From: Pisaster brevispinus | Lineage: Eukaryota > Echinodermata > Asteroidea > Forcipulatida > Asteriidae | Direction of reading: 5' to 3' | DNA: 64,000 nucleotides | Assembly (NCBI GenBank): GCA_023634235.1 | Contig: JAMKCF010000013.1 | Span: 8,345,827-8,409,826, forward strand | Program-made: the position numbers and the translations under genes | Shown here: one piece after another, positions 56,401-64,000 of the stretch | How positions within the stretch are numbered: the stretch's first letter is position 1 | Layout of the letters: every line of letters starts with the position of its first letter | Notes under the pieces: model-generated | Databases searched by the model: none | Seen by the model: the letters and a program-made list of their open reading frames with translations, nothing else | What the model was told of the DNA's origin: nothing

Positions 56401-59400
56401 ATTCCACATGTATCATCTGTGACTGGTATCCTGACTCACTTTTGCTAAGCAGAAAATGTTAAGCACCAATTGCTGCTTAAGCAGCTCTATGAAATTATGC
56501 CCTGGTGTAAGAACCTCACACACATATCATCAAAACTAGCCCTGTCTACACTACACTTTAAACACAGCTGGTGGCTTCTCCAATTTACCACTCTCATTGG
56601 AACGCCTTGGTAAATGGCTAGACTCTAAGCACGTGTGTAAGCCTCAAAATGCCGCTGTTAGCGAAGTGTGAGTTGGTTGTCTTTTGAAACATGCTTATTG
56701 TAGTAAAATAAGACATTAGATGATTAAGACCTGTACCTTTGAAAGTCAGATAAGCCACCTCTTATAATATGCAGGAAAATACAGTAAACACAACCTCTGG
56801 CTTACTCCGACCTCCAACTTTTACCAATTTCCACTAATACTAATACTATTTTGGAGCTATGACATGCCAGGAAATGGTGCTCATTGCATGCTGCTATTTA
56901 GTCTGCACTGGACTACCCTTTTCCTTTAGTCTGGTTGCTGTTCTGTTTCGTGAGCGCTACATGCATCTGAGTGCAGGCTATGAGGTTAATGGTGATTGTA
57001 TTGGCTGTGATTCCACACAGGCAGAAATTGAAAAGGAAGCATGGTCAACAACTTGTTTATTTAAATAGCCCAATCATCGAAGTGCTTTTGCATTTTGGAT
57101 GATAGAAATAAGCATCAATGGGTTTTGGGGGACAATTTCTTCCATACAGCCTGACAGCTGCTAATCACTTTTGAGATTCCCTTGGTTTATTTCCCAGAAA
57201 GATATAATATTATTAATAATTTAATACTGGTTTTAAGAGGTCAAATCGACATAACGAATGACGAAGTGGTGGTCAGATATGGCATTTTCCCCTGTGCGAG
57301 TTTCAAATTTACAAAAGGAACTTAAAGATTAAAACTATCAATGTAGGCCGTATGAACAATTTGTTGTTATAAAGTGGACTTCCTTTTCAATTTCTGCAGG
57401 TCATGAGTTTGTTTTGGTTTTTTTTTTCTTTCTTTCTTTTTTTCTCTTCCTCCCTGATGAGTTTCTCCTTTGTATTAAATTTGGAGTAACCACTTTCTCC
57501 TCTTTTTCTTGCACTTACAGATTTCCCTCCTTTCAGTTTCTTGGACTGGGACAGGTATGTATGTATGTACAGTAGTTAATTGTGCACTTTATGTAGGCCT
57601 AAATGTAGGCCTTTTTGGTAAACAAGTCTGTAGGGCTGCTTTTGGTGGAGAGAAGGATCTCAAACTTGATCAATACAAGCAGTGACAATAATATATGGCA
57701 TTGATTGATCACAAATTCAAGTACAACTACACCTGTGTTTGATGCTTTACAAACACTGGGGGTTTCGCTTGGTGGAACAAAAAATAGAAAATGACAAGTC
57801 AAATTCAATAATTAAGTTTGGTCGTACTGCCTAAATGAACTCTTTTGAACTTTCCTTTTTTTGGCTGTAAAAAAGTGGGGTCATATCTTGACTTGAACTT
57901 AAACATTTCCATATGTAATAGTTCGCAACGCATAATAATGAGATACATAATGTATCTGTGAAAGAACAGTATCTCCCCCAAGGATGCTCCACGAGGGAGA
58001 GGGCGCTATACAAGTTCGCTGTTGTTTGTAGATCGAGATACGCAAGTATGATCCTGCCGTCATGATTAGAGACCAAATATAAATAAATATAGGACCAGGG
58101 ATTTAAGCAAAGCAGTCAACCAAATGAATGAATGAAAGGTTCAAAGGTCAGCCAGATACAATAGCTCTGCACACAGTAATGGCGATTGTGGTTGTTTTTA
58201 GGATACATGTACAGGTGTCTTTAAATTGTTAATTTTGCCAACAAAGAAATAAACAAGGCTTGTTCAAACTGTTGCTGGATCTAAGTTAAAGCACAGGCTT
58301 AAAGTCTTGTTTACGTTGAAGTTGCATTTAAAAAAAAAAAAAATACAAAATAAGAAACCTATTCATGTAAAAGAGTTCCTAGTTCCTAGTTGACAGTTCC
58401 TGTCAATTGCAAATTTCTATTTTCCTCTTAAACAGGAAGTTTATTATTTCTAGTTGATAAATGTATTTACCATGAGATGGAGAAAAAGGAAATTTAACAT
58501 TTAATTTAAAGAGGGGCGCCAAGTTAAAATAAGGTTGCTTGGTGTACATCATTTTCCAACAGATAGAGTTCTCATGAAGGAGGGGGGATTACAAGCATCT
58601 AACCTCACTGTAAAATGGTGTAAAACATCATTTTATTTGATGCTCTTTCAGAGCGAATTTTGATGCTCTTTCAGAGCGAATTTTGACGTCATCAAACAGC
58701 AAAAACAAATAGGTTTGTACATTCCATAGGGGAATTTCTCCACCAGTCATAAGCTCAAAGTCAATACCGTTTTGATTGAATGTTATCAAAAATCAGGTAT
58801 GAACTGGACATTTTCTGTACAAAAGTGACAGACCATATACACTGTATTTGAAATATGACATCAAACATTTTTGGATTTTGACAAAAACTGCACTTGAAGA
58901 GTATCAAACAATTGGCATTTTACACCAAAAATTTTTCATAAGGACTCTATCTAGATTGGAAAATGAGTGCATCACAAAACTGAATTTGACCTTGAAGCCC
59001 CCGTTTAATTTCAACAACTGCGAGGAGAGTATTCAAATATTGCTGTGGAAAGTGGAAAAACTGAAAAAACAGTAACAGGGTTTCGCTGTTTTCTTCAGCT
59101 GAAACTTTCACCTGTGACTTTCATTGTATCTTTCTTGATAATTTTGCCTACGAATCAGCATTACGTTTACAATAAAAAAAATCTTTGACCCTACATTTAA
59201 AGTCAATCATGTAAACAACAAATTAAAAAAACTGAGACAGACAAAATTATCACAGATATGTAATTTTAAATTATTTTTTTCAACAGATGGTTGCTACGCT
59301 CATTGTCTTATCTGTGGCCAAGCAACTCAAACTCATCACTTACCCTGCCTGGAGCAGGGACATCTTTCGGAAGGTACAGTCATGATTTCTTCGATAGAGC

Positions 59401-62400
59401 TCTTTATGCCGAGACACAAACAAGTCTTGACCCTAACCAGCCCCAATCCATCCGAAACCAAACAGCACGACAAGAGCACGTTCTGTTTGATTCTGTTGAA
59501 GGACTGCACTGTTGTGTTAAGGGAATATGTTGGATTTTTTTAAGAGTGAGGAGAGGTTCTAAGTGAGTCAGCCTAGAGAGATAGGTTGATGTTGTGGCTT
59601 GGAATAAGAGTGAAAATAGACAGTAATAAACAGTTCACATGATTGTAAGTGATTTATTCTGTGCATTCATTTTTGTATTCTTAACCTTTTAGAGATGTTC
59701 ATTTCTGTACTTTGTCATTATATTATGCCCAAAACTTGACAAATGTTGGTAATTTTTTTGATGCAGTTTTTCCAGTAATGAATTGTTAGCAAGGGAAACA
59801 TTGGACAATTGTATTGGAGCAGTTTGGTACAATCTGCTTGTGGCTGTTACGGGCAATTTGGTAGAAGCCGTTTTGGGCCGCTATGGTCTATGAAGGGTTA
59901 ATTAAAACTGCATGCAGTTTGGTGCAGTCTGCTTGTGGCTGTCACAGGCAGTTTGATGGCTGCTATGGAGACATGATGCAAGCCTCCTGTAGCTGCTAGG
60001 GACAGTTAGGTGCTAGCTGCTTGTGGCTGCTAGTGTATGTGCAGTTTGATGCAAGCGGCTTGTGGCTGCTAAGGGCAGTTTGATGGCTGATATGGAGACA
60101 TGATGCAAGCCTCCTGTAGCTGCTAGGGACAGTTAAGTGCTAGCTGCTTGTGGCTGCTAGTGTATGTGCAGTTTGATGCAAGCGGCTTGTGGCTGTCACA
60201 GGCAGTTTGATGGCTGCTATGGAGACATGATGCAAGCCTCCTGTAGCTGCTAGGGACAGTTAGGTGCTAGCTGCTTGTGGCTGCTAGTGTATGTGCAGTT
60301 TGATGCAAGCGGCTTGTGGCTGCTAAGGGCAGTTTGATGGCTGATATGGAGACATGATGCAAGCCTCCTGTAGCTGCTAGGGACAGTTAGGTGCTAGCTG
60401 CTTGTGGCTGCTAGTGTATGTGCAGTTTGATGCAAGCGGCTTGTGGCTGCTAAGGGCAGTTTGATGCAAGCGGCTTGTGGCTGATATAGGCAGTTTGAAG
60501 CATTCTGCTTAGTGTGCAGTTTGGTGCAGTCTGCTTGTAGCTGCTATGGGCAGTTTGATGCAAGCGGCTTGTGGCTGCTATGGGCAGTTTGATGCAAGCG
60601 GCTTGTGGCTGATATGGGCAGTTTGAAGCATTCTGCTTAGTGTGCAGTTTGGTGCAGTCTGCTTGTAGCTGCTATGGGCAGTTTGGTGCAAACCGCTTGT
60701 AGCTGCTATGGGCAGTTTGGTGCAAACCGCTTGTAGCTGCTATGGGCAGTTTGGTGCTAGCCACTTGTGACCACTATGGGCAATTTGGTGCAAGGAGTTC
60801 ATGCTTCTTAATCTTTTTCTTTCCATTCAGATATGGCCCCTGCCCTTAATCTACCTTGGCAATTTGTGTTTTGGGCTTGGCAGTACAAAGAGATTAAAGT
60901 AAGTGTTATTGTAAAGTAGGGATGTTTTTCTGAATGGTCAAATGACACATCTGCATCATGCAGGCGCGTTATTTCTCAAGTTTTTTCCTGATTTTAGGAT
61001 TTTATTTAAATCTCCTTGAGCCTTCAAATTTTCTTGAAAGAAGTGGAATGGCCACTAAAGGGAGGAAGAACTTGTCCACATTGTGTCAAAACCTTTTTAT
61101 TTCATTTTCCCTTACACCTATGTGTATTCAGCACTGTATACTCAGTGCTTCGGAGATCTGTGAAAAATATCCACAGGCAATTACTCGGGTGGGATTCGAG
61201 CCCACGACCTTTGCACTGCTAGAGCAGATGTCTTACAACTAGACAGTTTTGTCTTTCTGGTGAAGCACAGAGTCTGTAATATCCCCTGAATGGTGGCGTG
61301 TTGTGGCCGAGCGGTTAAGAGCACCGGACTCAAGCTCTGGTGTTTCTGATCAGCAGAGTGTGGGTTCAAGTCCCAGTCATGACAGTTGTATCCTTGAGCA
61401 AGATGCTTAACCATAATTGCTTTGTCCTTCGAATGGGACATTAAGCCGTAGGTCCCATGTTCTAGGATTGGTAGTGCACGTAAAAAAGAACCCAGAACAC
61501 TTCACAGGGAAGAGTAGGGGTTAACCCCGATGTTTATAGTCTACATAGCAAGCACCCTTGTTTACAAGTTTCCTCAGGCTTGCGAGCAACAGTGATTAAG
61601 TTCACTTATGAGGCATTCTTGGTTTTATTTTCAGCCATTTTCAGGAATTGTTATATTCGTTAAACCTCATCCCTTATTATGCCGGTCTAGGGTTCATTTA
61701 CTGTGCGTCATTTGCTAAACCTGCAGGCTGCAAAAGGTATGGACTGGGAAGCTCGTCTAAGAGTCTGTGCAAACAAAATCTGATCATGTGACACCGACCC
61801 AAAGAGCCTACTACCGGTAGAATCAGGAGTTCAATTGAAGACCTTCATCCTTAGGTTGTACAAACACGGATTTAAAGAGATCGGTTCGCCGCCACCATTG
61901 TTTCTCAACGTATTAAGCGTATGGGAGGCAAGTCTTAGATTCCAGCATTCCATGGCTGAATACCGGCCACCGATTCACAGCAAAGACATTCCACATTTTC
62001 TCAAAAGAGAGAGAGAGAGAGAGAGAAAAAAATCCCAGTAGTGCATTTTGTGAGAACGTTCGCTGCCAGGGTTTCATGTGACACCAATATTCTTGAAATA
62101 AAGTTCTCGCTGGAAAACATTTTGGAAATTCTGGCACCAATTGGTTTTTAAATAGTCAGAGCTTGAATAGAGACGCTGCTTTTTCTCTTCCACACTTTAT
62201 ACCCGTGCTTTTCTTTTCACTTAACATGTTGACTGCCGCCTACGAGTATTTTCGTAGTAACAGGTGTAACGGATTCTGCCACTACGAGTATACTTGTAGA
62301 GAATGAAAGGCATTTGTATTGTTAATTGAATACACTGGCATCACTAAGAACACAACAAATACGCTTCTGGCATTGGTGAGGACATACATCCTTAGAATTT

Positions 62401-64000
62401 GTATTACAACATGTAGACACAAAAAAAGTACCTATTTGGTATGCGCGCATGCGCACCACACTTGGCAAATGGGAACGCCCTACGAATCTATGACCGGCAG
62501 TCAACGTGTTAAACTATCCAAGTCTTTTATCTTTTAGATTTATGTATATGGTTTTTTTTCTTGCAGTTTACCAATGTTTACAGTTCTCAGAAGATTTTCA
62601 ATACTATTTACGATGATTGCTGAACATGTTGTATTAAGGTAAGTGTGTCAATTTGCATCTTGAAGAAGAAATTTTGTTGTTATGTTGTACTCAGGGGTAC
62701 CAGTTTTAGAGGCAGTTTGTGTCACTGTACATGGAGCATTTTAGGAAACACACATGCGATTGGACGCGGCACCATACCTTGACATGCATTCTGACTACCG
62801 AAATGGCAGACCATGGGCAGGCAGCAGTTGTATGTGACATCAACGGGGTTAATGCCAAGCAACCCCCAGTAGCTAACACAAATGTGTTTGAAAACAATTC
62901 TGTTTTGTACTCTTCTTTTGATTATTTGTTGTTCAGACGGAGAGCATCTGTAAAGATACAAGTCGTTGTCATCACGATGATCATGGGTGCTTTCATTGCG
63001 GCTAGGTGAGTTGAATCTACACATCTGTCGATCACTGCATTTTCCTTTTTAACTTTGTCTTGAATTTGACTGCACACCGAAAGGCCTATGGTTTGTCAGG
63101 TTTTCTCCTCGTTAACGATGAGTCATCAAAGTGTGGGTTCGAATCCCAGTCTTGATCCTTCTGTCCCTGCGCAAGACACGTACCTATAGGTCAGAGCTGC
63201 AAACTCTCCCTGATTTTGCAGAAACTTCCCTGAAAATAAACCAATCTTTCCATGTTCTGATGAACAAACTTGAAAAATCTCCCCGATTATGGAAACTCTT
63301 TCCCTATTCTGTTGTGTGTAAAGTATCTCCCTGATTGCTGTACAAAACCTCCCTGATTGCAAGATGCAAATGTTGGCAGCTCCGATAATTGCTTCTCTTC
63401 ACCTAGGAGTGAAATGGATATCAGGAGGGTCAAGATTGTAATTGAGATTAAGTAGCTCTGTCTGCGCCAGTTTGGCTGCCGGTGCTGCTTACTCTTAAGG
63501 AGTGTTAATGGTTACAGGAGTGCCAATGTCCAGATGAACAGGGCCCAATTTCATAGAGCTGCTTAAAGCACAAAAAATTGCTAAGCACAATAAAATGTTG
63601 CTTACCAGAATAGGGTTACCAGCCAAACTACCATGTCATGTGTACAATTTGTGACTGGTATCCTGCTCATTTCTGCTTAGCAGGAAATCGTTAAGCATTA
63701 TTTTCTGCTTAAGCAGCTCTATGAAATTGGGCCCTGGAGTAGTGATAATGCTAGTCCCTTCAACTGGCTGCTGGTGCTGCTTCTTCCTAAGGAGTTTCAG
63801 ATGGCTACAGAAGTTTCCTTGTGCAAATTAGCAGCAGTAATAATGCAGGTCTTCTCAGTTGACTGCCACTGCTGCTTTCTCCAAATGTTGATGGTTACAA
63901 GAGTTTCTTTTGTCCAGATGAACAGGAGAAGTAATTCTGTAAGGCCCTTGGATAGTCTCGTTTGTCCATCATTGGTATTATCCAGTCTTATTTTGTGCAG
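53360..64000 (+). CDS. SLC35D: SLC35D-type nucleotide-sugar transporter (exons 1-6, continues beyond window)
   Basis: Six exons (53360-53487, 57521-57554, 59287-59373, 60831-60898, 62567-62638, 62937-63005) join with matching phases and give about 152 residues. Diagnostic segments: ALFYGVTSFSIVMINKNILT (TM1), FPSFQFLGLGQ, IWPLPLIYLGNL, GLGSTKRLNLPMFTVLRRFS and TMIMGAFIAA. The order and the LPMFTVLR block match the SLC35D/UST74c (fringe connection) family, multi-pass Golgi or ER antiporters moving UDP-sugars in exchange for UMP. The start ATG opens the only hydrophilic leader (MAADSGTDGAEPTRLSR). The rest (normally about 180-200 residues) lies to the right of 64000. SLC35D1 versus D2 cannot be decided. 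Confidence 0.9.
54355..54454. other. Assembly gap (100 N)
   Basis: Run of exactly 100 N, a conventional scaffold gap of unknown true length, followed by a C-rich stretch. Confidence 1.
54808..55123. mobile_element. 316-bp foldback MITE
   Basis: Arms about 150 bp each beginning GGGTCGATTTCACAAA, mirrored by TTTGTGAAATCGACTCC; the centre lies near 54965. Internal mirrored blocks include AAGATTGATC, TTGCTTAGCAAT and ATAGTGATTTGTATTGTGAC. Confidence 0.85.
55651..56012 (-). repeat. tRNA-containing repeat, antisense, 1.1 units
   Basis: Full unit with TTTGAACAAAGAAAATTGAC through CACGGGATCACCTTAAGGGG, then the start of a second unit at about 55970-56012. Same family as 18268-19210 and 2521-2757. 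Confidence 0.85.
55671..55743 (-). tRNA. tRNA-Asn(GUU)-like sequence, antisense copy
   Basis: 73 nt on the minus strand; one base differs from the 18.5-kb copies (anticodon stem CTGGT instead of CCGGT). Same position-33 defect. Confidence 0.4.
56306..56505. mobile_element. MITE with CCAGGGC termini, copy 1
   Basis: About 200 bp; termini CCAGGGCCCAATTTCATAG and mirror CTATGAAATTATGCCCTGG, with GCTTAAGCA subterminal repeats. Pair of 63539-63737. Confidence 0.85.
57521..57554 (+). CDS. SLC35D: SLC35D exon 2
   Basis: 34 nt; acceptor CACTTACAG, donor CAG|GTATGT. Confidence 0.85.
59287..59373 (+). CDS. SLC35D: SLC35D exon 3
   Basis: 87 nt, phase 0 at both ends; acceptor TTCAACAG, donor AAG|GTACAG. 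Encodes the second membrane segment. Confidence 0.88.
59815..60790 (+). repeat. Higher-order minisatellite in SLC35D intron 3
   Basis: Units of about 33 bp (GCAGTTTGATGCAAGCGGCT + TGTGGCTGCTA). Over 59955-60336 they form a regular 127-bp higher-order repeat: GATGGCTG starts at 59955, 60082, 60209 and 60336. The array ends 40 bp before exon 4. Confidence 0.9.
60831..60898 (+). CDS. SLC35D: SLC35D exon 4
   Basis: 68 nt; acceptor CCATTCAG, donor AA|GTAAGT, phase 2. Encodes WPLPLIYLGNLCFGLGSTKR. Confidence 0.88.
61110..61245 (-). repeat. tRNA-derived SINE-like repeat, antisense
   Basis: Minus strand reads GTCGTGGGCTCGAATCCCAC, a B-box-like core, then CACAGATCTC and a tail with GTATACAGTGCTGAATACAC. 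A relative of the tail is at 29751-29818. Confidence 0.5.
61300..61590 (+). repeat. tRNA-Leu(CAA)-derived SINE
   Basis: 61300-61384 folds like a class II tRNA: A box TGGCCGAGCGG, anticodon stem CCGGA/TCTGG with loop CTCAAGC (anticodon CAA), a variable arm and B box GGTTCAAGTCC. A non-tRNA body follows (TTGAGCAAGATGCTTAACC, GGACATTAAGCCG), a layout typical of invertebrate tRNA-derived SINEs. Confidence 0.75.
62567..62638 (+). CDS. SLC35D: SLC35D exon 5
   Basis: 72 nt; acceptor TTCTTGCAG, donor AG|GTAAGT. Encodes LPMFTVLRRFS and the next membrane segment. Confidence 0.9.
62937..63005 (+). CDS. SLC35D: SLC35D exon 6
   Basis: 69 nt; acceptor TTGTTCAG, donor AG|GTGAGT. Encodes RASVKIQVVVITMIMGAFIA, a membrane segment. 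The next exon is not in the window. Confidence 0.88.
   Translation, partial: TESICKDTSRCHHDDHGCFHCG
63120..63200 (+). repeat. 3' half of a tRNA-derived SINE
   Basis: B-box core GTGGGTTCGAATCCCAGTC followed by a body piece GCAAGACACGTACC like that of the SINE at 61300. The 5' half is missing. Confidence 0.5.
63539..63737. mobile_element. MITE with CCAGGGC-type termini, copy 2
   Basis: Termini CAGGGCCCAATTTCATAGAG and mirror CTCTATGAAATTGGGCCCTG; better preserved than the copy at 56306. Confidence 0.9.

Larger units (their letters stand above)
53488..57520. other. SLC35D intron 1
   Basis: 4.0 kb with no coding signal. Contains the assembly gap, a foldback element, a tRNA-containing repeat, a MITE, an (AATC)n microsatellite at 55423-55472 and C-homopolymers at 54488-54498 and 54634-54654. 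Confidence 0.75.

Noticed and set aside
61300..61384. Functional tRNA-Leu(CAA)
   Set aside because: It is followed by a SINE-type body, not a pol III terminator, and stems have several mismatches; called as a SINE.

Overview
The window is invertebrate nuclear DNA: spliced genes with GT-AG introns, long AT-rich introns, and many transposons, foldback MITEs, microsatellites and tRNA-derived repeats. The mix of a secreted phospholipase A2 with an intact GYGCYCG loop, Neptune/Poseidon-type Penelope elements, a Ngaro-type retrotransposon and an ISL2EU-type transposon suggests a marine deuterostome. I lean towards an echinoderm such as a sea star, but this is inference. A 100-base run of N at 54355-54454 shows a scaffolded assembly.

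Three host genes are supported, all on the + strand. (1) PLA2 copy 1 has exons 2-4 at 9526-16042; its signal-peptide exon would lie left of the window. (2) PLA2 copy 2 has four exons at 28374-42858, including a signal-peptide exon 12.5 kb upstream of the rest. (3) The first six exons of an SLC35D-type Golgi nucleotide-sugar transporter run from 53360 to beyond the right edge.

The two PLA2 genes sit in a segmental duplication: 1-19708 matches 37643-46302. Block 1 is 19.7 kb and block 2 is 8.7 kb, mainly because block 1 gained a multi-copy Penelope cluster (277-8430), a Ngaro-like retrotransposon in PLA2 intron 2 (9682-14249) and a tandem array of tRNA-like units (18268-19210). Block 2 keeps a decayed Penelope copy at the same site.

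The Penelope cluster holds three partial copies (A, B, C) plus an inverted UTR piece. It also has a 109-bp-period array rich in pyrimidine-tract/CAG-GT motifs. Two direct copies of a minimal hammerhead ribozyme lie at 2448-2487 and 8362-8400.

Between the duplicated blocks are a degenerate ISL2EU-type element (a YqaJ/SWIM gene convergent with a THAP-DDE gene, 20627-26161), several foldback MITEs, an 0.8-kb foldback element ending about 140 bp upstream of the PLA2-2 start codon, and a 1.7-kb element with perfect 37-bp inverted termini carrying a THAP relic. Right of the duplication, a 4.65-kb foldback element with approximately 500-bp arms of iterated 20-mers (48439-53090) ends 270 bp upstream of the SLC35D start codon. 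The SLC35D introns contain MITEs, a 127-bp higher-order minisatellite and tRNA-derived SINEs.
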